Below, piece after piece: positions 16,551 to 25,005 of a stretch of 41,190 nucleotides of DNA (position 1 is its first letter; each line of letters starts with the position of its first letter). The stretch lies in assembly GCA_903823665.1 (NCBI GenBank), contig CAIJTR010000197.1:1-41190 (forward strand), read 5' to 3'. The position numbers and the translations under genes are program-made. The notes under the pieces are model-generated. The model was not told where the DNA came from and did not search any database. It saw only the letters and a program-made list of their open reading frames with translations. The DNA is from an uncultured Rhodospirillales bacterium. GTDB taxonomy: Bacteria > Pseudomonadota > Alphaproteobacteria > Acetobacterales > Acetobacteraceae.

Positions 16551-16678
16551 CGGACGACGCTCCTGCGGTCTGACAGCAAGCCTAAGCGACATCAGACGGC
16601 CCACGCAACGTCCTCCCCCGGCTTGACGCCACGTCGGGCCAGGGTGTCTTTCTGAAGCGGGTCGTCGGGAGAGCCTTC
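16551..16678. promoter_or_regulatory. Divergent promoter region between the peptide operon and the CHR-cupin-eutA operon
   Basis: These 128 bp separate two divergent operons. Visible are AGGAG for the amidohydrolase (minus strand), GGGAGA (16667-16672) for the CHR gene, an imperfectly spaced plus-strand TTGACG (16623-16628), and a 6-bp inverted repeat GTCTGA/TCAGAC (16568-16573, 16592-16597) that might be an operator. No convincing -10 and no cobalamin-riboswitch boxes were seen. Confidence 0.4.
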
Positions 16679-17260
16679 TTGCCAGATCAAACCGCAACAT
16701 CAGCCTCGGCACGCCCAGGCCTCACCACGCTGTTCCATGTGTTCGCCAAGCTTGGCATCACCAGCTTCGGCGGCGGGCTGAGCGGCTGGATGATGCGCGA
16801 ATGCGTGCAGCAGCGGCGGTGGCTTTCGGAGGATGAATTCCTCGCCGGCCTGGCCATGTCACAGGCGCTGCCCGGCGTGAACGTCGTCAACCTGCCAATC
16901 TGGATCGGCTATCGCATGGCGGGCAGCCCCGGTGCCGTCGTGTCCGCGCTTGGCGTCATCGTGCCGCCCATGGGCATCGTGATGGCGATGGCCGCGACAT
17001 ACGGCTTTCTGCAACGCTTCGAGGCAACGCATCTCGCACTCCAAGGTGCCGCAGCGGCCGCGATCGGCCTTTCGCTCTCGATGGGCCTGCGCTCCGGCTA
17101 CCGCCACATCCGCAAACTCTGGCCCGCCTGCATGCTGGCAGCCACCTTCACCGGCGTCGGATTGCTGCATTTCCCAATGATCGAAGTGCTCATCGCCATA
17201 GCCCCCATCAGCATCGCCCTGGCCTACCGTGACGTTAGGGCAGCGCGCGCCAATGGATGA
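16679..17260 (+). CDS. CHR-family (chromate transporter-like) protein, N-terminal half protein
   Basis: This 193-residue membrane protein carries one CHR domain. The hallmark FAKLGITSFGGGLSGWMMRE (22-41) with WLSEDEFLAGLAMSQALPGVN is the transporter signature, followed by about five hydrophobic helices. CHR proteins carry chromate in some bacteria, but the natural substrate of many is unknown. This gene and the next form a short-chain CHR pair, which must assemble together. It begins with TTG at 16679, supported by GGAG 7 nt upstream; no ATG is nearby. It overlaps the second CHR gene by 8 bp. Context with cupin and EutA suggests uptake or efflux of an organic or oxyanion substrate rather than chromate resistance. 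Confidence 0.85.
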   Translation: MPDQTATSASARPGLTTLFHVFAKLGITSFGGGLSGWMMRECVQQRRWLSEDEFLAGLAMSQALPGVNVVNLPIWIGYRMAGSPGAVVSALGVIVPPMGIVMAMAATYGFLQRFEATHLALQGAAAAAIGLSLSMGLRSGYRHIRKLWPACMLAATFTGVGLLHFPMIEVLIAIAPISIALAYRDVRAARANG

Positions 17261-17780
17261 CGACATCCTCCTCAAACTCGTGCTCATCATGGCCCCGCTA
17301 TCGCTGGCGACAGTCGGCGGCGGGCAATCGATCCTGCCGGATATTCATCGCCAAATCGTCGATGTGCATGGCTGGCTCAGCGAGAGCCGGTTCGTGGCCG
17401 ACTTCGCCATCTCCCGCATGGCACCGGGCCCCGGCTCGCTGATCGTAACATTGATCGGCTGGCAGGTGGCGGGGTTCTGGGGCGCGGTCATCTGCACCTT
17501 TGCGATGTTCGTGCCGTCCTCGCTGCTGGTGCTGGCTCTCGCCCGCATCTGGGCACGCAATCGCGGGGCGGCATGGCAGATCGCGGTCGAAAAGGGCCTC
17601 GCCCCGGTCGCGGCAGGGCTCATTCTGGCGGCCAGCCTGACACTGTTCCGCGCGGCCTCCGGCGGATGGCTGGCATGGCTGGTGGCGGCCACCTCCACCG
17701 CCATCATTCTCCGCCTCGCCGTAAGCCCGCTCATCCTGATCGCAGGTGGTGCTTGCGTGTTTTTGCTGATGGGAAGCTGA
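17253..17780 (+). CDS. CHR-family (chromate transporter-like) protein, C-terminal half protein
   Basis: This is the second half of the split CHR transporter, 175 residues. It repeats the motif as APLSLATVGGGQSILPDIHR (~15-34), with WLSESRFVADFAISRMAPGPG, then about four to five hydrophobic helices. The ATG at 17253 overlaps the first half gene by 8 bp and matches the homology start. The stop shares one base with the cupin start (TGATG). Stoichiometric co-translation of the two halves is likely. Confidence 0.85.
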   Translation: MDDDILLKLVLIMAPLSLATVGGGQSILPDIHRQIVDVHGWLSESRFVADFAISRMAPGPGSLIVTLIGWQVAGFWGAVICTFAMFVPSSLLVLALARIWARNRGAAWQIAVEKGLAPVAAGLILAASLTLFRAASGGWLAWLVAATSTAIILRLAVSPLILIAGGACVFLLMGS

Positions 17781-18955
17781 TGCCACACGAAGCCGAAGGC
17801 CAACTCCACTGGCATGAGCCCGCCGGGTTGGAACCAGCGGGCGTCTCCCGCTTCCGCCAGCCGCCGCTCGCCTATGACCGCTTCATTGAGAACGAGGACG
17901 TGCCGGCCATCCGCGCCGCCTCCGTGGTAGCAGGCGAAATCGCTCTGGCAGACTGGCGCAGGCTCGCTGCGCGCGGGGCCTACCTGCCGCTGTTCGGCAA
18001 CGAGGGCGCACTCGGATTGGCATTGATCGAGGTCCCAGCAGCAGGCTCAATCCAACCCGAACAGCATTTGTTCGAGGAAATTCTGTTCGTGCTGGAAGGC
18101 CGCGGCACCGCCGAACTCTGGCTGCCCGGCAGCACCGACCGCGTGGTGTTCGAATGGCAACCGGGCTCGTTGTTCTCAATTCCGCCAAACGCCCTGCACC
18201 GGCTGGTGAACGCAACGAACACGCCTGCACTGCTACTCTCCGCCAACACCGCACCAGCCCTGCTCAATCTCCTCGGCGATGTGGACGCGGTGTTCGCCAA
18301 TCCCTTCCTGTTCCAAAGCCGCTTCGATAACGAAACCGGACAGGCCTTCGACGCAATCGAGCCTGATCCAGTCAGAGACATCGCATTGTGCCGCACCAGC
18401 CTCGTGCCGGATGCCATCGGCTGTGACCTGCCACTCGACAACCGCCTCTCCCCCGGTCACCGCAGGCTGCAACTGGCAATGACCGGACTATCATTGGAAT
18501 GCGCCTTGGGTGAACATCGCCCCGGCCGATACGGCCGCGCACAACTCCTCGATGGTGCCGCTGCGAGCGTTTGCCTGCGAGGGCGCGGCTATCTCTATCT
18601 CTGGCCGGAACGTCTCGGACCGGCACCTTGGCGAAATGGTCTCGATTCGGAAGTCCTAAGGATAGAACTGCATCACGGCGTGATCACCGGCTCCGGCCCA
18701 GGCGGCGGGCGCTGGTATCAGCAAACCTTCGTCACCTCCGCCGAACCCTTGCGACAGCTCGTGTTCTCAATGCCACCACGCCCAGCCGTGCCACCGGGAA
18801 TGGAGACGCGAGATGCCGCGTACGTGGAATCCGTTGATGGAGGCTGCATGATTGGCTACGCGCAGGAAGACGCACATCTCCGCACTGAGTATGCCGCCAC
18901 CATACAGTCACTCGGCCTGCCAAACCGGATGAAGCCCGCCGACTATGCCGAGTGA
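17780..18955 (+). CDS. Two-domain cupin (bicupin) protein of unknown function
   Basis: This 391-residue protein has two cupin barrels. The first carries PEQHLFEEILFVLEGRGTAE (93-112) and SIPPNALHRLVNAT (133-146). The usual HxH is reduced to one His, with His96, Glu100 and His140 as likely metal ligands. The second has GEHRPGRYGRAQLLDG and SVCLRGRGYLYLW (263-275), followed by GGGRWYQQTFV, without a His pair where the metal would sit, so it looks degenerate. Proteins of this type occur in catabolic clusters, but I know of no assigned reaction. It overlaps the previous gene by 1 bp and eutA by 11 bp, so it is surely co-expressed. It could be a dioxygenase-like enzyme or a ligand sensor. Confidence 0.82.
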   Translation: MPHEAEGQLHWHEPAGLEPAGVSRFRQPPLAYDRFIENEDVPAIRAASVVAGEIALADWRRLAARGAYLPLFGNEGALGLALIEVPAAGSIQPEQHLFEEILFVLEGRGTAELWLPGSTDRVVFEWQPGSLFSIPPNALHRLVNATNTPALLLSANTAPALLNLLGDVDAVFANPFLFQSRFDNETGQAFDAIEPDPVRDIALCRTSLVPDAIGCDLPLDNRLSPGHRRLQLAMTGLSLECALGEHRPGRYGRAQLLDGAAASVCLRGRGYLYLWPERLGPAPWRNGLDSEVLRIELHHGVITGSGPGGGRWYQQTFVTSAEPLRQLVFSMPPRPAVPPGMETRDAAYVESVDGGCMIGYAQEDAHLRTEYAATIQSLGLPNRMKPADYAE

Positions 18956-20396
18956 GTCCGAGAGTGGGCGCGTTTTCTTCGCCCGCAGCAGGCGGGCACC
19001 CGACCGCGACAGCGAAATCCGCCTCGTCAGCGCAGGCGTCGATATCGGATCATCCACATCCCATCTGGCATTTTCCCGATTGGTGCTGCGTCGTGCCGGT
19101 GGCCGCGCGCATCTGGTCCGGCGTGAGTTGCTGCACCGCTCCGATATCATGCTCACACCCTACGCAAACCCAGAGAGCATCGACACCGCGGCACTCGGCC
19201 AATTCATCAGCGCCCAATACGAAAAAGCCTCGATCACGCCTGAGATGATCGACACGGGTGCGCTCATCCTCACCGGCCTTGCCGCACGCACCGCCAACGC
19301 CCGCGCCATCGGCGATCTGTTCGCCGTACAAACCGGGCGCTTCGTTGCAGTGGCCGCAGGTGATGCACTGGAAACCCGCCTCTCGGCCTATGGCTCGGGT
19401 GCGGTGGAGGCTTCCAGGCAAACCGGCGCACGCGTGATGAACATCGACATAGGCGGTGGCACCAGCAAGATTGCAATTTGCGCCAATGGAGAAATCGAAG
19501 CACTCACAGCCATCGACATCGGCGCACGCCTTGTTCAACTCGACACCGATGGGCGAGTTTCACGCATCGAACCAGCCGCGCATGACATGGCAATGAACGC
19601 CGGCATCAAGTTGGGCGACGCATCGTCGGAGAGTGCATTGCAGATGGTCGCGCGTGCAATGGCACAATGCCTGCTCGAAGCCTGCGGTGGGGCGGCAATG
19701 TCCACACAGACACGCAAGCTACTCCGCCTTCCAGCACTCCCACACAGCAAACCACCAGATGTCATCAGCCTATCCGGCGGAGTGTCGGAATATCTCCACA
19801 ACCGCGAGGAACGCCAGTTCGGTGATCTCGGCCCGGCACTCGCCACCGCGGTGGCAGAGGCATTTCGCGGTTGGGGACCGATGCTGCGAGAGCCCGACGC
19901 AGGCATTCGCGCAACCGTGCTGGGAGCCTCGCAATACACCGTCCAACTCAGCGGCAACACAATCTTCGTAGACCCAGCCAGCGCTTTGCCCCTCCGCAAC
20001 CTGCCGGTGATCGTGCCCGCCATCGAATGGAAAGCAACGCTCAACCCCATCCAGCTCGCCGAGGCAATCACGGCATCCCTGCAACGGCTGGACTCTCCGG
20101 CCACAGCAGCGCTCAGCTATCGCTGGCAGGGCGAGGCCAGCCACGCTCGTATTTTGGCATTCTGCGAAGGCGTGCTGCGGGCACTTACCGGGCCAATCAT
20201 CCTCGTCGGCGAACGAGATGTCGGCGGGCTGATCGGCGCACATCTCAAAACGATGCAGCCCAACACAGCAATCATCTCAATCGACAGCGTGTCAGTCCGC
20301 GAATTGGACTTCATCGATATCGGCGAATTGCTGCTCGTCTCCGGCGGCGTGCCCGTGGTGGTGAAGTCGCTGGTCTTCGGCACGGGCAAAAGCTGA
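18945..20396 (+). CDS. eutA: EutA homologue, ethanolamine ammonia-lyase reactivating ATPase
   Basis: EutA belongs to the ASKHA ATPase fold and swaps damaged cobalamin out of ethanolamine ammonia-lyase using ATP. Shared landmarks along the 483 residues are VDIGSSTSHLAFSRL (32-46), IDTGALILTGLAARTANAR (102-120), NIDIGGGTSKIAI (166-178), ISLSGGVSEY (274-283), RATVLGASQYTVQLSGNTI (322-340), LPLRNLPV and IDIGELLLVSGGVPVVVKSL near the end. A ~30-residue polar, Arg-rich N-terminal extension precedes the fold; enteric EutA begins about 10 residues before it. The start overlaps the cupin gene by 11 bp. eutB, eutC and microcompartment genes are absent from the window, so its client enzyme is unknown. 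It converges on acyP with a 2-bp gap. Confidence 0.88.
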   Translation: MPSESESGRVFFARSRRAPDRDSEIRLVSAGVDIGSSTSHLAFSRLVLRRAGGRAHLVRRELLHRSDIMLTPYANPESIDTAALGQFISAQYEKASITPEMIDTGALILTGLAARTANARAIGDLFAVQTGRFVAVAAGDALETRLSAYGSGAVEASRQTGARVMNIDIGGGTSKIAICANGEIEALTAIDIGARLVQLDTDGRVSRIEPAAHDMAMNAGIKLGDASSESALQMVARAMAQCLLEACGGAAMSTQTRKLLRLPALPHSKPPDVISLSGGVSEYLHNREERQFGDLGPALATAVAEAFRGWGPMLREPDAGIRATVLGASQYTVQLSGNTIFVDPASALPLRNLPVIVPAIEWKATLNPIQLAEAITASLQRLDSPATAALSYRWQGEASHARILAFCEGVLRALTGPIILVGERDVGGLIGAHLKTMQPNTAIISIDSVSVRELDFIDIGELLLVSGGVPVVVKSLVFGTGKS

Positions 20397-20398
20397 AC

Positions 20399-20674
20399 CT
20401 AAACTGCCGACCTTCGCACAAAGCCAGGCTCCTCGGGTGCCTCAGCAAAATACTCGGTGATATCTGAAACCTTGGCAAACCGAGGCCCTCGACGGCACGC
20501 GCGCAGCAACTCCTGCACCGCGTCGCGCTCACCGGCCAGCAAAGCCTCCACAGTGCCATCCGCCCGGTTGCGCACCCATCCAAAAACACCAAGCGCTTGG
20601 GCGGCCTCACACATCCAGTCGCGATAGCCGACACCCTGCACCTCACCCGCAACCACGATACGGATCGCCGTCAT
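20399..20674 (-). CDS. acyP: Acylphosphatase
   Basis: This small cytoplasmic enzyme, 91 residues, hydrolyses acyl phosphates such as acetyl or carbamoyl phosphate. The signature GEVQGVGYRDW (10-20) contains catalytic Arg18. GWVRNRADGTVEALLAG (32-48) contains catalytic Asn36. AAGGA lies 7 nt before the ATG. It follows the ATP12 gene by 25 bp on the minus strand, with a seven-T run in between, and is tail-to-tail with eutA. Confidence 0.94.
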   Translation of the reverse strand: MTAIRIVVAGEVQGVGYRDWMCEAAQALGVFGWVRNRADGTVEALLAGERDAVQELLRACRRGPRFAKVSDITEYFAEAPEEPGFVRRSAV

Positions 20675-20699
20675 GCGGCGATCCTTTCAAAAAAAGCCT

Positions 20700-21407
20700 T
20701 CATAGAGCGCAAAGATCCAGAAACCGGCCGCAAGCCGCCACGTCCTCGGCAATGCGGGCCATACGGGCCTCCGCCTCATCATCGGCACCCCAGAACTCAG
20801 CCTGATGGCGCTCATCGAGCGTGGCAATCTCATGCGCCTCAGCCGCCGACAACGCCCCTGCCGCAACCGCCAAACCCAGCACGAGGCTGCCAAAGGACGG
20901 CACCAAAATGCTCAACGCGCCCAGCCGGTGCGGATCGTGCCGCGCAACTGCGACGGCCAGCGCCGACAAGGCTGACTCCGGTTGCGCCACATGGATGATG
21001 CCGCTCGTCACCAGCAACTCCGCACCCAGCGTGTTCCGCGCCCAATCAAGCCATGGCTGCCACTGCTCCGCCTGACGTACGACCAGCGTGCGAGGTTGGT
21101 CCGCGCGATAGCACAGCAGATCACTTTGCCCATAGCGCGCCAGCTCCAGCACGATGGGGCCAGGATTTGGCGCAATCCGCTCTTGCACAGTGCCCGCGAG
21201 CCGGGTCAAAGGCAGGTCTTCGTAGGACATTTCACCGCCCACGCCGCTGCCCGCCGCCTGCCACTCCGCCGCCACGCCCTGCGCCAGCGCCCGGGTTGGC
21301 AAGGACAGCAGCCCGCCGCCGGGCACCCGCACCGGCTTGCCATCCAGCGCCACGGCCCACGCGTCGCCGTCCTCAATCACGCTGGCTTGTTCCCAGAATC
21401 GCTTCAT
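20700..21407 (-). CDS. ATP12-family F1-ATPase assembly chaperone
   Basis: This homologue of mitochondrial Atp12 is characteristic of alphaproteobacteria and binds the F1 alpha subunit during ATP synthase assembly. The 235 residues show the KRFWEQASV start, VALDGKPVRVPGG (~20-32), MSYEDLPLTRLAGTVQERI (~58), ARYGQSDLLCYRA (~87), and the C-terminal EIATLDERHQAEFWGADDEA. AAAGG lies 6 nt before the ATG at 21407. It starts 10 bp after the AsmA gene. Confidence 0.92.
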   Translation of the reverse strand: MKRFWEQASVIEDGDAWAVALDGKPVRVPGGGLLSLPTRALAQGVAAEWQAAGSGVGGEMSYEDLPLTRLAGTVQERIAPNPGPIVLELARYGQSDLLCYRADQPRTLVVRQAEQWQPWLDWARNTLGAELLVTSGIIHVAQPESALSALAVAVARHDPHRLGALSILVPSFGSLVLGLAVAAGALSAAEAHEIATLDERHQAEFWGADDEAEARMARIAEDVAACGRFLDLCAL

Positions 21408-21417
21408 GGCTTGCCTT

Positions 21418-23958
21418 TCACGGCTTCAGCGCCGGACGTGCCGCACGGGCCGCTGAAATCGCAGGGCCACACGCATCACCACCACGTTCCCCTGCGAGTG
21501 CCGAGCTCAAGACAGCCGCCGGGTTTTTGGCCAGCCCACCCAATCCGCCCAGCAGACCGCTCGCGAGTCCTGTTGCCGCACCCTGCAATGCGCCGTTTCT
21601 GTCCACCATCGCACTCGGGCGCTCAATCGGGCCTGTGACCTGCACCGGGATCACAATCCCAGGCCCACCCGTCCGCAGCATCGGACGAATGCGCAGACCC
21701 AGCGTTTCTGCCTCCAGGTTGATCACACCACTGCCGTGCACCAAGGCCCGCGCAGTGTCAAACACAAGGGCATTGACGTTTGCCTGCCCCTTCGCCGCGT
21801 CAATCCGCATAGCCACGCATTTAATTCGCGTCCGCCCAACACCGCCGCCACCGCCGAACAATTCGCCAGGCACGTTGGTCGCCTTCAGCACCAGCCCTGC
21901 GGTCTGACCAAGCAGTATGTTGTCCAGCTCGCCATCCTGCATCACCACGCCCATCTTGCCGGCCAGAGTGGATGCCAGCTGATGCTCCGAGTTACCTTCC
22001 GCTGTCAGGTCCGCCATCAGTTCCACCGTGCCCGTCACGTCATCGGGTTGGCGCAGCGCGACCAGCAGCGGCTTCAGCGCAAGCCCCGGCGCATGCAGCG
22101 CCAGTGATATCCTGGCGGGCAGCACGGTGGTGTCGAGCATAAGGCGAAGATCAAGTTTGCCGCCGGGCAGCGTGGCTGAAAACGGGTCGATCGTAAGCTT
22201 GCCGTGATCGAGCACCACATGCTCACTGAGATCACGATAGCTTATTCCGCCAGAGCGAATTTCCCCCATCGCCAGCTTCAGATCCGCATCCTCGGCGGAG
22301 ATCACTGAAAGATCGAACGCCTTATCGGAAAACAACCGCTTCGGACCGGGTGGCGGTGCCGGTACGGCCGGAGGTGCAGCAGATTTGCTGGCCTCCACGA
22401 AGGGCGGGGCCACAAAGGTCGGGGCCTTGGCATACGCGGCTTGCAAGGCATCAAGGTCCAGCCGCTTTCCAGCGAGCGCACCTGACACGCCCAGACGTGG
22501 CTTCCATGCAAGTGTGATGTCGCCAGCCACATCACCATCCGGCCCGGTCAGCGACAGGCCGTGCAGCATGACGGATTTGCCAAAACCACCATCGCCGTCT
22601 GTCACCCGGCTGCCGAACGCAATATTGGTGAGCGCGGGCAGGCGCTGCCGCAACAGCGACGACAGCGCCGCAAGATCAGGTATTCGGGCGGCTACGGTTA
22701 CATCCAGACCGTGATTGCCCAACGGATCAGCGATGCTCCCCTTCGCCGCAAGCTTGGCGCCTGCTGCCTCACCGGTGACATCAACCGCAAAGGCAGGCCA
22801 TGGATAGGTGCCCGCAGGCGTGCCGGGCGGTGTGCCAAGCAGACCCGCCTCCAGCGTATTGACCGACCCTAAACGCCCATCAAGTCGCAGTTTGGTGCCC
22901 GCCAGAGCGCCTTCAACCGCGGCCTGAATCGGCTGGTCGAGTGCGGCTGCGGTCACATCCAGATGATCCAAACTCAATCCCGGTGCGAACTCCGCCAGAT
23001 CGGAGGCACCCACATGCACCAGAATCGAGGTCGGCACCGGCTGGCCGGACGCATCACTCACCTTCGCCGACAGCGTCACATCACGCAGCGCAGGTAGATT
23101 TTGGCCGGTGATGGCACCTGCTGCTTTCAAATCAGGCACATTGCCGTCCAACGTCACCTGATACCCACGCCCATCCAGCGGCCGGTCAATGCTGCCCGCA
23201 GCCGCAAGCCGTATGCCCTCCACCCGCGCCACCAGTTGGATCGGCCACGGCGCTGCACCGGCCACCGACGTCAACAACCGGTCAAGCGAGCCCAGTTCCG
23301 CCGTTGCGGCGATCTTGTGATTGGCCAGCATGAGATTGGCGGTGGCCGAAATCGGTCCGTTGGGGCTTTTGGTTTGAGCGACGAAATCCTGAATGCCGAC
23401 AGTCCGCACCACGCCTGTGGCCGCGTTGATCCAGTCGACCTTGCCACCCTTGATCCGCACAGTGCCGATTTCAAACCGCGGCGTGTTGGCAGGCGTGGCG
23501 GAGGCAGCGACCGGAGCCGAAGATGACGCAGGTGCCACCGCCTGAACGGGACCCATCTTCCAGTTCGTCTGCCCGCTGGCATTGGTCTCCAGGCTCAGAT
23601 CAGGCTCCTGTAGGTCCAGCCGGATAATCTCCACATGCCCGCTCAGCAGCGGCCACAATCCCAGCTGCACCTCCGCCTTCGCCAACGTCGCCATCTGTGG
23701 GCGGGAGAAGCCGGGCGGGTTTGAGAAGCTGACATCGCTCAACTGCAGCGTCGGCTGGAGCGACAAGCCGAGCGAAATCGGCCCCTTCAGCGTCAGCTCG
23801 CGCCCCGTGGCGGCGCGCACCGCATCGGCAATACGGGGCTTGAAGCTGTTCGGATCAACAAAGAGGGTGATCGCCAGAATGGCCACAGCGGCCAAGGCCA
23901 CAAGCGAAATTAAGATCCCCAGGAACGGACTGGTCGACCGGGAACGGCGGCGAGGCAT
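21418..23958 (-). CDS. AsmA-family envelope protein
   Basis: This large protein of 846 residues has an N-terminal membrane anchor (PFLGILISLVALAAVAILAITLFV, ~11-34, in parts) and a periplasmic beta-rich body. The first ~120 residues carry the AsmA N-terminal domain (LTLKGPISLGLSLQPTLQL, DVSFSNPPGFSRPQMATLAK). The C-terminal third has the AsmA-like end with VMQDGELDNILLGQ, VINLEAETLGLRIRP and IVIPVQVTGPIERPSA. AsmA relatives (TamB/YhdP superfamily) are linked to lipid transport and outer-membrane homeostasis. AAGGAG lies 6 nt before the start. It appears to be first in the asmA-ATP12-acyP group. Confidence 0.9.
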   Translation of the reverse strand: MPRRRSRSTSPFLGILISLVALAAVAILAITLFVDPNSFKPRIADAVRAATGRELTLKGPISLGLSLQPTLQLSDVSFSNPPGFSRPQMATLAKAEVQLGLWPLLSGHVEIIRLDLQEPDLSLETNASGQTNWKMGPVQAVAPASSSAPVAASATPANTPRFEIGTVRIKGGKVDWINAATGVVRTVGIQDFVAQTKSPNGPISATANLMLANHKIAATAELGSLDRLLTSVAGAAPWPIQLVARVEGIRLAAAGSIDRPLDGRGYQVTLDGNVPDLKAAGAITGQNLPALRDVTLSAKVSDASGQPVPTSILVHVGASDLAEFAPGLSLDHLDVTAAALDQPIQAAVEGALAGTKLRLDGRLGSVNTLEAGLLGTPPGTPAGTYPWPAFAVDVTGEAAGAKLAAKGSIADPLGNHGLDVTVAARIPDLAALSSLLRQRLPALTNIAFGSRVTDGDGGFGKSVMLHGLSLTGPDGDVAGDITLAWKPRLGVSGALAGKRLDLDALQAAYAKAPTFVAPPFVEASKSAAPPAVPAPPPGPKRLFSDKAFDLSVISAEDADLKLAMGEIRSGGISYRDLSEHVVLDHGKLTIDPFSATLPGGKLDLRLMLDTTVLPARISLALHAPGLALKPLLVALRQPDDVTGTVELMADLTAEGNSEHQLASTLAGKMGVVMQDGELDNILLGQTAGLVLKATNVPGELFGGGGGVGRTRIKCVAMRIDAAKGQANVNALVFDTARALVHGSGVINLEAETLGLRIRPMLRTGGPGIVIPVQVTGPIERPSAMVDRNGALQGAATGLASGLLGGLGGLAKNPAAVLSSALAGERGGDACGPAISAARAARPALKP

Positions 23959-24012
23959 GTTGAGCTCCTTGGCGTCGGGCGGAGACTAGCCTCCCGGCCG
24001 CCGCGAGAGAAG

Positions 24013-25005
24013 TCACCGCCGCAGCGGGGCAGACGCAATGGGGGCTGTGAAACCGAGATCGCGGAACGTCACCAGCATGTGCGCCGGCAATTCCGCCTCC
24101 ACAATCAGCGTGCCGCCAGCTGGATGCGGGAAGGCGATGGTGCGGGCATGCAGATGCAGCTTGTCGCCCAGCCCGTCCACCAGCGCGGTATTCCGGCCCT
24201 CAACCTCTTTGCCATACGGCTCATCGCCCAGAATGGGAGCACCAACGGCAGCGCAGGACACACGAAGCTGGTGCGTGCGGCCGGTCAGCGGCTTCATCTC
24301 CAGCCAGGCCAGCTTGCGCCCGGCATGATCCAGCGTGCGAAAATCGGTGATCGCCCGCGCAGTGTCCGTGTCATACGGCCCCGCCAACGCCGCACGCTCG
24401 CCACGGAATCCGTCGATGCGCACGAGGTTCACGTCAATCCGCCCTTCGACGGGAACAGGACGCCCCACCACCACGCACCAATACGTCTTCTCCACGTCCC
24501 GCCCGCGGAACGAGGCCGCGAGCTTGGCCGCCACCCCCGGCGTCCGCGCCACCACAAGGACACCCGTTGTGTCCTTGTCCAACCGATGCACAAGGCGCGG
24601 GCGATGCTCCGAGCCATAGCGCAACCCGTCCAGCATACCGTCCAGATGCTTGGTGATCCCAGGCCCGCCCTGGCTTGGCAGACCGAATGGCTTGTTGAGC
24701 ACGATCACATGGTCGTCCTTGTAGAGCACAAGCCTGCTCATCTCGGCTTCCAGCAACGGATCGAACACCGGCGCGGGCTTCACCGCCACGGCAGGCGTGG
24801 AGGACGGCAGCGGCGGCACACGCACATTCATGCCGGGGGTGAGGCGAGTGCCCGTCTCCACCCGCTTGCCATCCACCCGGATTTGCCCGGTGCGGCATAG
24901 CTTCTGTATCACGCCCTGCGTGGCCGACGGAAAATGCCGGCGAAACCAGCGATCGAGACGCAGATCGGCCTCATCGGCGGTGACAGTCTTGGTGGCGATG
25001 CTCAT
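24013..25005 (-). CDS. RluC/RluD-family 23S rRNA pseudouridine synthase
   Basis: This protein isomerises uridines in 23S rRNA. The 330 residues show an N-terminal S4 RNA-binding domain (RLDRWFRRHFP...IRVDGKRVETGTRL, ~16-55), then the catalytic domain with LYKDDHVIVLNKPFGLPSQG (94-113) and PRLVHRLDKDTTGVLVVAR (136-154). Catalytic Asp143 lies in HRLDKDT. MKPLTGRTHQLR follows near residue 243. The RluC type (positions 955/2504/2580 in E. coli) is likely but cannot be settled here. The ATG at 25005 overlaps rarA by 4 bp, which decides the start. Confidence 0.92.
   Translation of the reverse strand: MSIATKTVTADEADLRLDRWFRRHFPSATQGVIQKLCRTGQIRVDGKRVETGTRLTPGMNVRVPPLPSSTPAVAVKPAPVFDPLLEAEMSRLVLYKDDHVIVLNKPFGLPSQGGPGITKHLDGMLDGLRYGSEHRPRLVHRLDKDTTGVLVVARTPGVAAKLAASFRGRDVEKTYWCVVVGRPVPVEGRIDVNLVRIDGFRGERAALAGPYDTDTARAITDFRTLDHAGRKLAWLEMKPLTGRTHQLRVSCAAVGAPILGDEPYGKEVEGRNTALVDGLGDKLHLHARTIAFPHPAGGTLIVEAELPAHMLVTFRDLGFTAPIASAPLRR

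Noticed and set aside
16551-16678. Possible cobalamin riboswitch before the EutA operon.
   Set aside because: The gap is only 128 bp and no B12-box-like sequence or appropriate fold was seen, so B12 control cannot be claimed.
17253-17780. The second CHR gene as a frameshifted remnant of a single long ChrA.
   Set aside because: Each half has its own complete CHR motif and sensible start, and two-gene short CHR pairs are a known form. The 8-bp overlap is normal coupling.
20675-20699. Terminator between the ATP12 gene and acyP, due to a seven-T run on the minus strand.
   Set aside because: No stem precedes the T-run, and acyP is only 25 bp downstream with a good ribosome site, so it is more likely an intercistronic spacer.
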